A stretch of DNA of 64,000 nt. It comes from DAOUBP01 sp964513075. GTDB lineage: Bacteria > Chloroflexota > Anaerolineae > CG2-30-64-16. Location: the NCBI GenBank assembly GCA_964513075.1, contig CAZELR010000001.1:62001-126000 (forward strand), in the 5' to 3' direction. The position numbers and the translations under genes are program-made. Below, piece after piece: positions 7,814-15,924 of the stretch. Below the pieces are notes generated by a model, which saw only the letters and a list, made by a program, of their open reading frames with translations, had not been told where the DNA came from and ran no database searches. Each line of letters begins with the position of its first letter. Within the stretch, counting starts at the first letter, position 1.

Positions 7814-8774
7814 CGAGCGGCTTGCCTATGGTCTGATAGTAGAGCTGGACTGCTTGCATCAACGCATCGCCGCTGCTGAAGGCAAAAGCGGTCCGCTGCA
7901 ATGCCGCGCCCAGGACTTCCTCCGATAGACCGAGCGCAGCCTGCGTCTGCGTCACGGCTGCGGCCGGGTTTTCTTGGATCACCTTGACCGCAGCCGCCAC
8001 TTCGTCGTTGAAGCGGGCAATCACGTCGGCATGCGCCGCGGCCCACGCTTGCTTGACAAGTGGCGTCACCTGCGGATAGCCGCTGGTCGATCCGGTTGCC
8101 TTATCCCACAGCGTCCGATAATCCAGCGAGATATAGAGATTGGGTTGATTTTCGATCAATGCCACAGACGGCTCGGGCAGCGCCACCGCCGTCGCCTTGC
8201 CCTGCTTCAGCAGCACCACCGATGAGGCAAAAGGCGCGTAGATAGGCTTGATGTCCGTTTTCCAAACCAGGCCTTCCTGTGCGGCAAAGAACTGCGTGAC
8301 CTCTTCGATGGGTGAACCCTCGAAGGGAAAGTAAATCTCCTGCCCCTTCAGATCGGCGAAACGCTCCACCCTCTTGCCATAGGTCACCAGGTAAGTCAGG
8401 CCGGCAACGTATGAGTCGATTGCCTGGACAGGTGCGCCGTTCTTGAACATATCCATGCCGACAGCAAGCCCGGTGACGAGGATATCGACGTCGCCGCGCA
8501 GGAATTGGGCGTTGGCCTGCGTGTGATTGGTGAAAATGGTGACCTCGGCACCCATTTGCTGGGCCGCGAGGAGGATCGGGATAGACGACGGGGTCGCGGG
8601 CGCATAGATGACAAGCTTTTGGGTAGGGGCCGGCGCCGCAGCGCCACTGTCGACGGACACGGAACTGGGCGCCGGCAGTGACACACACCCGGACGCTAAC
8701 AGCAGGCCGATCAGCATGAGCGTAAGCAGCGTTTGTGCAGTTTGGCCGATACAGCGATTATTCTGACATGCCAA
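7773..8774 (-). CDS. ABC transporter substrate-binding lipoprotein (NMT1/TauA-like)
   Basis: Solute-binding protein, 333 aa, with a signal peptide ending in lipobox LLASGC (Cys30) and a Thr/Ser/Pro-rich tether. Residues after about 50 fit the two-lobed NrtA/SsuA/ThiY (NMT1-like) fold: VIYAPATPSSIPILLAAQQ at the start and a mid-protein EGSPIEEV loop. It starts with TTG 8774 preceded by GAGGTGA; no in-frame ATG fits. First gene of the transporter-hydrogenase operon. The ligand is not identifiable; sulfonates, pyrimidine precursors or anions are all handled by this superfamily. Confidence 0.85.
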   Translation of the reverse strand: MACQNNRCIGQTAQTLLTLMLIGLLLASGCVSLPAPSSVSVDSGAAAPAPTQKLVIYAPATPSSIPILLAAQQMGAEVTIFTNHTQANAQFLRGDVDILVTGLAVGMDMFKNGAPVQAIDSYVAGLTYLVTYGKRVERFADLKGQEIYFPFEGSPIEEVTQFFAAQEGLVWKTDIKPIYAPFASSVVLLKQGKATAVALPEPSVALIENQPNLYISLDYRTLWDKATGSTSGYPQVTPLVKQAWAAAHADVIARFNDEVAAAVKVIQENPAAAVTQTQAALGLSEEVLGAALQRTAFAFSSGDALMQAVQLYYQTIGKPLDETFDAFFYRSPQ

Positions 8775-8885
8775 TCTTTCACCTCAGAAGCGCATGAAAC
8801 AATGAATGGATTTGTGGCGGTCGTGCGGTTAGCGGGTCCGGGCATCTGGATGGAAAGTTCGTGCTTTCCTGCACATGACGCTCAG

Positions 8886-8914
8886 ATTATACACCAGGTA
8901 GTCAACAGCGCCAA
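8886..8914 (-). promoter_or_regulatory. Promoter of the ABC-hydrogenase operon
   Basis: Minus strand: -35 TTGGCG (8909-8914), 17-bp spacer, consensus -10 TATAAT (8886-8891). It lies about 110 bp before the TTG start of the binding-protein gene. It is the only good promoter seen upstream of the seven-gene run ending at 1685. Confidence 0.7.
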
Positions 8915-8973
8915 GAACCAAAATGTCACGAGCCCAGGACCATTCACTTCTCCATCGATGAAAACCAAGCGAA

Positions 8974-9014
8974 GCATCCTGAGCGGAGCACCGCAGTGCG
9001 CAGTCGAAGGATGC
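8974..9014. repeat. GCATCCTGAGCGG palindromic repeat, copy 1
   Basis: Inverted ends GCATCCT and AGGATGC enclose GAGCGG...GCGCAGTCGA. A sister copy with the same ends lies inside the FtsX-like permease gene at 50467-50517. The rest of the 8775-9114 gap holds two divergent promoters and no gene that I can support. Confidence 0.8.
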
Positions 9015-9059
9015 GAAGCGGCTCACTTTCAGGACAAGCATCTCGCCGCAGGTCCGCCT

Positions 9060-9088
9060 TTGACAGACCTTGCCCAAGGACATATAAT
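9060..9088 (+). promoter_or_regulatory. Consensus promoter of tRNA-Val
   Basis: Perfect -35 TTGACA (9060-9065), 17-bp spacer and perfect -10 TATAAT (9083-9088). The predicted start is about 20 nt before the tRNA. Confidence 0.9.
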
Positions 9089-9114
9089 GCAGCCCTGATT
9101 GCAGGTCGTTGCTC

Positions 9115-9188
<74 letters not shown>

Positions 9189-9230
9189 TGTGGCAGATTA
9201 ACGAAAGATGGAAGATTGCGAGATGAGCCG

Positions 9231-9264
9231 AGACCAGGTTTTTCGTGAGAAAGCCTGGTCTTTT
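9231..9264 (+). terminator. Intrinsic terminator after tRNA-Val
   Basis: Inverted repeat AGACCAGG...CCTGGTCT followed by TTTT, between the tRNA and selA. The loop is A/T-rich. The stem is 8 bp. Confidence 0.7.
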
Positions 9265-9296
9265 CCCTTAAAATTGAGGCGCGTAGGGGTGTCGGA

Positions 9297-10694
9297 ATGG
9301 AGCAGCAGGGGACCACTTCCCAGGATGGACGGCGGCAGTTGCCAAGTGTCGAGCGCTTGCTGGCCGATCAACGGTTGGTGAACGCCGGCGACATCCATGG
9401 CCGGGCGCTGGTCGTGGCAGCGGCGCGCGCGATCCTGGCCCAGGCGCGTGCGGCTGTCGCTTCCGGTGAGCCTGCACCCGTGTTCGCTGCTTTGGTTGCA
9501 AACGTGCTGCAACAATTGGAGGCAACCGCCCGCGGCACGCTTCATCCGGTGATCAACGCCACCGGCGTTATCATCCACACCAACCTGGGTCGCGCGCCGC
9601 TCAGCCGGGCGGCACGCCGGGCCATGGACGCGGTGGCGGCCGGTTACAGCAATCTGGAATACGACCTCGACGCCGGCGAGCGTGGGTCGCGCTACGTCCA
9701 TGCCGAGGCGCTGCTGTGCAAGCTGACCGGCGCCGAGGCTGCGCTGGTGGTCAACAACAACGCGGGCGCCGTATTCCTGGTCCTGTCGGCGCTGGCCCGC
9801 GGGCGCGAGGTGATGATCTCGCGCGGTCAATTGGTGGAGATCGGCGGCGGATTTCGCATCCCCGACGTGCTGCGGCAGAGCGGCGCCCGTTTGGTGGAAG
9901 TAGGCACCACCAATCGGACTCACCTGCACGATTTTGAGGCGGCGTGGTCCACTGAGACCGCCTTGCTGCTGCGGGTGCACTCGTCGAACTTCAGGCAGGT
10001 CGGCTTCACCGCTGAAGTGCCGTTGGCCGACATGGTGGCGTTGGCGCGTGCTGTCAGGGTTCCCGTGGTCGACGACCTGGGCAGCGGCTCCCTGCTGGAC
10101 ACCGCGCGCTACGGCTTAGTGACCGAGCCGCTGGTGCAGCAGAGCGTAGCCGCCGGCGCGGATCTGGTGACCTTTTCAGGCGACAAGCTGTTGGGTGGGC
10201 CGCAGGCGGGACTCATCGTGGGGCGCGAGGCGTTGATCGCGCAGTTGCGCCAGCATCCGCTGACCCGGGCATTGCGCGTGGACAAGAGCACCCTGGCCGC
10301 ACTGCAGGCCACGCTGCTGCATTACGCGCGCGGCGAGGCTGAGCGAGAGATACCCGTCTGGCGCATGATCGCGATCCCGCTGGACGTGTTGGCCGACCGC
10401 GCAGCTCGCCTTGCCGCAGCCTTGCAGGATCAGGGGCTGGTCGCAACCGCTGTTCCAGCCGAGAGCACAGTGGGCGGCGGTTCGCTGCCCGGCCAGATGC
10501 TGCCGACCTGGGCGGTTGCCCTGGCAGCACCCGCGCCCGATGCGTTGGCGGCCGGCCTGCGTCGCGGCGCACCGCCCGTGGTCGTGCGTATTGCGGATGA
10601 TCGCCTGCTGTTCGACCTGCGCACCGTGGCGCCGGACGAGGACGAGGCGTTATTGCATGTGGTCGTGGAAGCGTGGGTGCGTACGAATACGTGA
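9297..10694 (+). CDS. selA: L-seryl-tRNA(Sec) selenium transferase
   Basis: PLP enzyme that converts Ser-tRNA(Sec) to Sec-tRNA(Sec) with selenophosphate. 465 aa, normal for SelA. The N-terminal LPSVERLL segment, the VINATGVIIHTNLGRAPLS stretch and the PLP-Lys motif TFSGDKLLGGPQAG (Lys near 295) are all present. ATG 9297 is preceded by a weak GGGGTGTCGG. It shows that the organism uses selenocysteine; selB, selC and selD are not in this window. A likely client, a rhodanese with an in-frame TGA, lies at 38758-39213. Confidence 0.95.
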   Translation: MEQQGTTSQDGRRQLPSVERLLADQRLVNAGDIHGRALVVAAARAILAQARAAVASGEPAPVFAALVANVLQQLEATARGTLHPVINATGVIIHTNLGRAPLSRAARRAMDAVAAGYSNLEYDLDAGERGSRYVHAEALLCKLTGAEAALVVNNNAGAVFLVLSALARGREVMISRGQLVEIGGGFRIPDVLRQSGARLVEVGTTNRTHLHDFEAAWSTETALLLRVHSSNFRQVGFTAEVPLADMVALARAVRVPVVDDLGSGSLLDTARYGLVTEPLVQQSVAAGADLVTFSGDKLLGGPQAGLIVGREALIAQLRQHPLTRALRVDKSTLAALQATLLHYARGEAEREIPVWRMIAIPLDVLADRAARLAAALQDQGLVATAVPAESTVGGGSLPGQMLPTWAVALAAPAPDALAAGLRRGAPPVVVRIADDRLLFDLRTVAPDEDEALLHVVVEAWVRTNT

Positions 10695-10725
10695 AAGTTT
10701 CACCCCTCGCTGGGAACTCCCGTCT

Positions 10726-10861
10726 GTCACTCTGAGCGGGTGGGCAGCGAATGGTGCACGGCGGTCAGGCGCCAGCGAAGAGTCTCGGTCACATCAAGGC
10801 GAGATGCTTCGCTGGTTGTTCACCACAACGGACCTTGAGCTGTCGACCCGCTCAGCATGAC
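10726..10861. repeat. MITE-like element, copy 1
   Basis: About 136 bp with 16-bp imperfect terminal inverted repeats (GTCACTCTGAGCGGGT at the left, complement of GTCATGCTGAGCGGGT at the right, 14/16). Nested inside is a second inverted pair AGCGAAGAGTCTC / GAGATGCTTCGCT. No ORF is inside. A second copy with the same ends lies at 21899-22046. It fills the selA to aconitase-X gap. Confidence 0.75.
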
Positions 10862-10888
10862 TATTTTTGGACCAGAGGTGCAGATTCG

Positions 10889-11305
10889 ATGTCGGAATCG
10901 TTCATCCAGTCAGGTCGCGTCCTTGTAGGACGCGTCATCAAGTCCGGCCACGGCGAGGGACCGGCGCTGGTGTCGCCCGCGCCGATCGGGTTCCTGGGTG
11001 GGGTGGACCCCGACACCGGCATCGTGCTGGAGCCGGGACATCCGTTGCAGGGCCGGTCGGTGGCCGGCAAGGTCCTGGTGTTCCCGACCGGCAAGGGCAG
11101 CACAGTCGGATCGTACACCATCTTGCGGTTGGGGCGCGGCGGTCATGGCCCCGCGGCCATCGTGAATGCTGAGAGCGAGACCATTGTCGCGGTGGGTGCC
11201 ATCATTGCCGATATCCCGATGGTGGATCAGATCGACATCAGCCTGATTCGTGACGATGACTGGGTCATCGTGGCAGATGGCGTTGTCACGGTTCAGCGGG
11301 GATAA
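10889..11305 (+). CDS. Aconitase X small (swivel) subunit, DUF126; predicted phosphomevalonate dehydratase small subunit
   Basis: 138-aa swivel domain with the DUF126 pattern: GGVDPDTGIV, HPLQGRSVAGKVLVFP, GKGSTVGSY and PAAIVN. Split aconitase X enzymes are [Fe-S] dehydratases. In the archaeal mevalonate pathway they turn mevalonate 5-phosphate into anhydromevalonate phosphate. Start ATG 10889 has GAGGTG upstream; the longer frame would begin inside the MITE-like repeat. The stop overlaps the start of isopentenyl phosphate kinase (TAATG), which supports the isoprenoid role over a cis-hydroxyproline dehydratase role. The large subunit is at 37038-38327. Confidence 0.85.
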   Translation: MSESFIQSGRVLVGRVIKSGHGEGPALVSPAPIGFLGGVDPDTGIVLEPGHPLQGRSVAGKVLVFPTGKGSTVGSYTILRLGRGGHGPAAIVNAESETIVAVGAIIADIPMVDQIDISLIRDDDWVIVADGVVTVQRG

Positions 11306-12132
11306 TGATGCAGGAACTGGTCTTCCTGAAGTTGGGCGGATCGCTGCTGACAGACAAGACGCGTCCTGAGGCGTTGCGTGCCGACGTGTTGGCGCGGCTG
11401 GCAGCCGAGATCGCCGCCGCGCGGGAGCAGCGGCCGGACCTGCGGCTCTTGGTAGGCCATGGCAGCGGATCGTACGGGCATGTGACCGCCAGCCGGTATG
11501 GCACGCGCGCCGGCGTGCGCACGGCCGAGGAGTGGCGCGGGTATGCTGAGACTGCGCGCAGCGCTGCCGAGCTGAACCGCCTGGTGCTGGACGCGCTGTG
11601 GCAGGCCGGCATGCCTGTGCTCCGTATCCAGCCCTCCGCCTCGGCGCGCTGCTATGATGGGGAACTGGTCGGCATGGATGCACGTCCAGTGATTGTGGCA
11701 CTGGAACGCGGGCTGGCGCCGGTGGTGTACGGCGACGTGGCGCTGGACGACGTGCGCGGCGGCACCATCGTGTCGACCGAGCAAATCTTTAGCTGGCTGG
11801 CGCCCAGATTGCAGCCTGCGCGCGTGATCCTGGTGGGCGAGGTGGCGGGCGTGCTCACCGTCGATCCGGCCAGCGCGCAACCGGCCCAGGTGATCCCGGA
11901 GATTCATCCGGACATGCTGCCTGACCTGGCGCAGGCGCTGGGCGGCTCGCGCGGGGTTGATGTGACGGGCGGCATGGTGGCCAAGGTTCAGGCGATGCTG
12001 GCGTTGGTTGCGGCTGCGCCATCGTGCGGCGTCCGGGTTGTTTCCGGGCTTGTGCCTGGTCTTGTGCGGGACGTATTGATTGACCCTACGCTGCAAGCCG
12101 GCACGCTGATCGCGGCTGGACCGATTCAATGA
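11305..12132 (+). CDS. Isopentenyl phosphate kinase
   Basis: ATP-dependent phosphorylation of isopentenyl phosphate to IPP, the last step of the archaeal-type mevalonate route. 275 aa, amino-acid-kinase fold: LKLGGSLLTDK at the N-terminus (ATP loop) and HGSGSYGH (about 50), which holds the His characteristic of IPK. VVYGDVALDD and GVLTVDP lie mid-protein. The start ATG 11305 overlaps the preceding stop; ATG 11308 is an alternative. An acetylglutamate or aspartate kinase role is unlikely given the HGSGSYGH motif and the aconitase-X neighbour. Confidence 0.9.
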   Translation: MMQELVFLKLGGSLLTDKTRPEALRADVLARLAAEIAAAREQRPDLRLLVGHGSGSYGHVTASRYGTRAGVRTAEEWRGYAETARSAAELNRLVLDALWQAGMPVLRIQPSASARCYDGELVGMDARPVIVALERGLAPVVYGDVALDDVRGGTIVSTEQIFSWLAPRLQPARVILVGEVAGVLTVDPASAQPAQVIPEIHPDMLPDLAQALGGSRGVDVTGGMVAKVQAMLALVAAAPSCGVRVVSGLVPGLVRDVLIDPTLQAGTLIAAGPIQ

Positions 12133-12179
12133 CATCTGTATTGCCCGCACTGGAATTGGCACTGCTGAAATGAGAGTGT

Positions 12180-12208
12180 TTGCGGGTTATACTGGTGGCG
12201 ATTATAAT
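12180..12208 (+). promoter_or_regulatory. Promoter of the site-2 protease gene
   Basis: -35 TTGCGG (12180-12185), 17-bp spacer, -10 TATAAT (12203-12208), leaving a leader of about 110 nt before the start. Confidence 0.65.
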
Positions 12209-12326
12209 GATTGTCCGCAGCCAGCCTGAAGGGTAGAGGCCCTGGCCATCCGCGGAGGCGGCATCCTCAGATGTCGTCGGCCCGCCAGGCGGTTGCGTAC
12301 TTGCTGCGTCGAGTGAGAGGTTAGTG

Positions 12327-13418
12327 ATGTTAACTGTTGTGTCGTTCATTGTGGTGATGGGCGTGATCGTGTTCGTGCATGAGTTGGGCCACCTGGTCGC
12401 TGCCAAGCGTAACGGCATCATCGTGGAGGAATTCGGACTTGGCTACCCGCCGCGTTTGATCAAACTGTTCGAGCGTGATGGCACCGTCTATTCTATCAAT
12501 GCGATCCCCTTTGGCGGCTTCGCACGCATGCGCGGTGAGGACGACCCGACCCAACCGGGCAGCTTTGCAGCAGCCTCGCGCTGGGGGCGGGCGGTAACGC
12601 TGCTGGCAGGACCTGTGATGAATATCCTGCTGGCGATCGTGCTCTTCGCTGGGCTGGCGTTGTCCCAGGGCGTGATCGATACCAGCCGTCCTTCAACTAT
12701 TGTCAGGGAAGTCGCGCCGGATTCAGCCGCCGCCGCTGCGGGCATTCTGGCCGGCGATCGTTTCATCGCCGCGGATGGCGCCCCCATCAACAGCAACACT
12801 GACCTGACGAACTACACCGAGTCCCGGGCCGGCCAGCCTGTAGCGTATACCATCGTGCGCGGCGAGAGCTCGGGGAACGCCGGAGAGACGCTGGTGATCA
12901 CGATCACGCCGCGGGCGAGTGAAGAAGGGCAAGGCAAGCTGGGCGTGTACTTGACGCCACCCGTGCGGTCCGTAAAGATCTGGGAGGCCGCCGGCCTGGG
13001 TTTTTCCCAAACCTGGAACATCATTTACTCGACCCTCACGCTCCCGGCGAACCTGATTCGGGAGGGGAAACCGCTCAGTGATGCCGGGTTTGTGGGACCG
13101 GTAGGCATCGCGGTCCTCACGGGCAGCGTCGTGCGCGAGGCCAACAGCCAGGGCTCGGTGGCGATCCTGATCCAGTTTATCGCGATTCTCAGCACCGCGT
13201 TGGGGATGACCAATCTCTTTCCCCTGCCGGCGTTGGATGGCGGCCGGCTGATGTTCGTTGTGCTTGAGGCGATCCGCCGCCGCCGCATCGAGCCGGCGCA
13301 CGAGGGGCTGGTGCACTTGATTGGCTTCGGCCTGCTGTTGGCATTAGTGGCATTACTGAGTGTGCGCGAGATCGCTGCCCTGATCAACGGTACGTTCCCG
13401 GCCTTGGGGATTCGTTGA
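12327..13418 (+). CDS. rseP: Site-2 metalloprotease, RseP/M50 family
   Basis: Intramembrane zinc protease that cleaves membrane-anchored regulators. 363 aa. The zinc motif HELGH lies in the first membrane segment (residues 18-22). A PDZ domain spans about 110-200 (DSAAAAAGILAGDRFIAADG), and the second motif NLFPLPALDGGRLM lies in a later membrane segment. ATG 12327 has GAGAGG upstream; GTG 12324 is an alternative. Neighbouring plus-strand genes are mostly envelope-related. No dxr or bam genes are adjacent. Confidence 0.93.
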   Translation: MLTVVSFIVVMGVIVFVHELGHLVAAKRNGIIVEEFGLGYPPRLIKLFERDGTVYSINAIPFGGFARMRGEDDPTQPGSFAAASRWGRAVTLLAGPVMNILLAIVLFAGLALSQGVIDTSRPSTIVREVAPDSAAAAAGILAGDRFIAADGAPINSNTDLTNYTESRAGQPVAYTIVRGESSGNAGETLVITITPRASEEGQGKLGVYLTPPVRSVKIWEAAGLGFSQTWNIIYSTLTLPANLIREGKPLSDAGFVGPVGIAVLTGSVVREANSQGSVAILIQFIAILSTALGMTNLFPLPALDGGRLMFVVLEAIRRRRIEPAHEGLVHLIGFGLLLALVALLSVREIAALINGTFPALGIR

Positions 13419-13451
13419 GCAGCGGTTGAGCATCGATAGAGGAACAAGCGC

Positions 13452-14696
13452 ATGGATTGCAAACGTTGTGGCGCGCCGTTGAATCAGGGCGCGGTGCTTT
13501 GCCCGGAATGTGGCGCACGCCAGCGCCGGCGCGCGAGCACAGTGCATTGCGCCAGGTGTTACAAGACAGTCCCGCTGGGCTTGACGGTCTGTCCTCATTG
13601 CGGGCGCAATGTGCGGCCGGCTGGACCGCGTTGGGAATGGTGGGCCGTGGGCCTCATTGCCCTGGTCCTGGTGAGCTTGTGGGGGTTGGGCAAGCTGCCT
13701 GTTGAGCAAGCCGCCCAGGAAGTGCAGACGGTGCGCGAGCGCGTGTCTGGTTTGGTGCAGGTGTTGGGGCCTGCCAATGCGTCTTCGGCGGCGCCTGCAG
13801 CGGTCTCAATCTCAGCTACGGCAACCCCGGCTCAATTGCAAGCGCTGGCCCGTGTCACTGCAACCCCGACGGCCGTCGTGCCGCTGCCGTCGTCCACGCC
13901 ACTTTCGCAGGCAACGCCCGGCGAGACGCCGGAAGCGGCGGAGCTCGTTACGCCAACGCCTGCCGCAGCCACTGCTGCGGCCACCTCCACCCTTGAGCCT
14001 ACCGCGGCCCCCACTGGGGCCCCCACCGGGGCCCCCACCGGAACGCCGACCGCCACGCCGCTGCCACCCGCTACGGCAACCCTGCGACCGCCCACGGCCA
14101 CGCCGACCGCCGCCAGGTCGACTGCGAGCGGCACGACAACCTATCGTGTGCAATCGGGCGACACCCTGTCGAGCATTGCGGCGCGCTTCGGCATCACCTG
14201 GGAGGCGTTGGCCGCCGCCAACAACCTGACAAGCCGCTCGATGCTGCGCGTCGGCCAGGAGCTCATCGTGCCGTTGCCCGGCGCGGCCGTGGCGCCGACA
14301 GCCACGCCGGCCCCGCGCGCCACGCCAACCCCCGCACCGCCTGCCCCCGCGCCGCAACCGCAGTTGGCCGCGCCGATCTTGTTGGACCCTGCCGATCAAA
14401 GCAACGCCAGCCCGCTCATGGAATTAACCTGGCAGCCTGTGATTGGCATGGCGCTCGACAGCCAGTATCAGATTGTCGTGCGTTGGGTAGAGCAGGGCGC
14501 GCCCCAGGAACATTATTGGTTCACCACCAGAACTGGCACTGCGGTGCCAACGTGGCTGGCGGGCCGTGCAGATCAACCGACGCGCAAGTACACTTGGCTT
14601 GTGCGGGTTGTGACAGTGACCACAGATGGCCAGGGGGGCGAACGGGTCATTCCGTTGAGCCCTGATAGCCAATCACGCGTGTTTTATTGGAATTGA
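13452..14696 (+). CDS. Membrane-anchored zinc-ribbon and LysM protein
   Basis: 414 aa. The N-terminus holds two zinc-ribbon knuckle pairs (CKRCG..CPECG, CARCY..CPHCG, residues 3-55), one membrane segment (about 60-80), a long Ala/Thr/Pro linker with TPTGAPTG repeats, a LysM domain (about 228-275, YRVQSGDTLSSIAARFGI), a second Pro/Thr linker and a C-terminal beta-rich domain (about 310-414). The likely topology is cytosolic ribbons and an outside LysM that binds cell-wall glycan. AGAGGAAC precedes ATG 13452. The exact function is unknown. Confidence 0.85.
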   Translation: MDCKRCGAPLNQGAVLCPECGARQRRRASTVHCARCYKTVPLGLTVCPHCGRNVRPAGPRWEWWAVGLIALVLVSLWGLGKLPVEQAAQEVQTVRERVSGLVQVLGPANASSAAPAAVSISATATPAQLQALARVTATPTAVVPLPSSTPLSQATPGETPEAAELVTPTPAAATAAATSTLEPTAAPTGAPTGAPTGTPTATPLPPATATLRPPTATPTAARSTASGTTTYRVQSGDTLSSIAARFGITWEALAAANNLTSRSMLRVGQELIVPLPGAAVAPTATPAPRATPTPAPPAPAPQPQLAAPILLDPADQSNASPLMELTWQPVIGMALDSQYQIVVRWVEQGAPQEHYWFTTRTGTAVPTWLAGRADQPTRKYTWLVRVVTVTTDGQGGERVIPLSPDSQSRVFYWN

Positions 14697-14703
14697 CCGG
14701 GCT

Positions 14704-15903
14704 ATGTCCGAAAATTTGATCGCATTACTCGCTGCTTTGGTAGACGAGAGCCGGCCGGTGCAGGCGATGGACCTGACCGAGCTTTCCGATTTGGCGCGCG
14801 GCCAGGTGGCGCTATTCCGCGCCACTTGGGATGCCCTGACTCCCGCCCGGCGGCTGGCGCTGGTTTCCGCCATGGTCGAACAGGCCGAGGCGAACATCCA
14901 CTTGAATTTCCACGCCATTTTGCGCGCTTGCCTGCATGACAGTGACCCGCAGATTCGCCAACTGGCCATCGAAGGTCTGTGGGAAGATAACAAGGTCACC
15001 CTGGTGCGGCCGCTGATCGACCTGCTCAACGACGATCCGGCAGTAGACGTGCGTGCGGCCGCGGCGATATCGTTGGGCCGCTTCGTGCTGCTGGGCGTCC
15101 TGGGCGAGATCGACGACGCGCCGGCAAAACAGGCCGAAACCGCGCTGCTTGCAGCCTGGGAACGGTTCGCCGAGTCGATAGCGGTGCGCCGGCGTGCGTT
15201 GGAGAGCCTGGCCTGCAGCGGCCTCCCTGAAATCCATGAGATGACTCGCAGCGCCTATGACGACGAGAGTGAATTGATGCGCCAGAGTGCCGTGTTTGCG
15301 ATGGGGCGCAGCGCGGACGCGCGTTGGGCGCGCTTTGTGTTAGCCGAGTTGCATAACCAGCAGCCGGCAATGCGTTTTGAAGCCGCGCTGGCTGCCGGGG
15401 AGATGGGGTTGCGTCAGGCAGTGCAGCCCTTGATCGGCCGGCTGGACGATCCCGACAGCAGCGTGCGCGAGGCGGCTGTGACCGCGCTGGGCAAGATCGG
15501 CGGGCCCACCGCCCGGCGCGCCTTGCTGGCGCTGCAGGACGGCCAGGACGAGGTGTTGGCCCAAGCGGCCGAGGACGCGTTGGACGAGCTGACCTTCGGC
15601 AGCCACCCCATTGAGCCGCTGGCGCCCGACGCAGCAGACCGGCCACATCCTCGACGCCGCGACGACGAGGACGAATTCGATGACCGTGAGGACGATGAGG
15701 CGGCCATTGACACTGATGACTGGAGTGACCTGGACGATGAGGTCGATTTGGGCCTTGAAGATGCGGACGACGGCTATCGCTTAGCGGATCTGGGAGAAGA
15801 CAATTGGGACGACGGGGACGACGACCTGGATGACGAGGACGACGACCTGGATGACGGGGAGGATGACCTGGACGACGGGGACGATGACGGGGACTGGAGT
15901 TGA
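14704..15903 (+). CDS. HEAT-repeat protein with long acidic tail
   Basis: 399 aa. Residues about 60-300 are PBS-lyase-type HEAT repeats (DPQIRQLAIEGLWED, DPAVDVRAAAAISLGRF, DSSVREAAVTALGKIGG), a scaffold for protein contacts. The last 80 residues are almost all Asp/Glu, encoded by a near-tandem GACGAC-rich repeat (about 15790-15900). No signal peptide, so it is probably cytosolic. It lies 7 nt after the LysM gene. No enzymatic function is visible. Confidence 0.85.
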   Translation: MSENLIALLAALVDESRPVQAMDLTELSDLARGQVALFRATWDALTPARRLALVSAMVEQAEANIHLNFHAILRACLHDSDPQIRQLAIEGLWEDNKVTLVRPLIDLLNDDPAVDVRAAAAISLGRFVLLGVLGEIDDAPAKQAETALLAAWERFAESIAVRRRALESLACSGLPEIHEMTRSAYDDESELMRQSAVFAMGRSADARWARFVLAELHNQQPAMRFEAALAAGEMGLRQAVQPLIGRLDDPDSSVREAAVTALGKIGGPTARRALLALQDGQDEVLAQAAEDALDELTFGSHPIEPLAPDAADRPHPRRRDDEDEFDDREDDEAAIDTDDWSDLDDEVDLGLEDADDGYRLADLGEDNWDDGDDDLDDEDDDLDDGEDDLDDGDDDGDWS

Positions 15904-15924
15904 GCCGACCGGGGGCCACAGCAG

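Noticed and set aside
12133..12323. Small gene between IPK and rseP
   Set aside because: Short frames lack an SD or conserved sequence; the region holds only the rseP promoter and leader.
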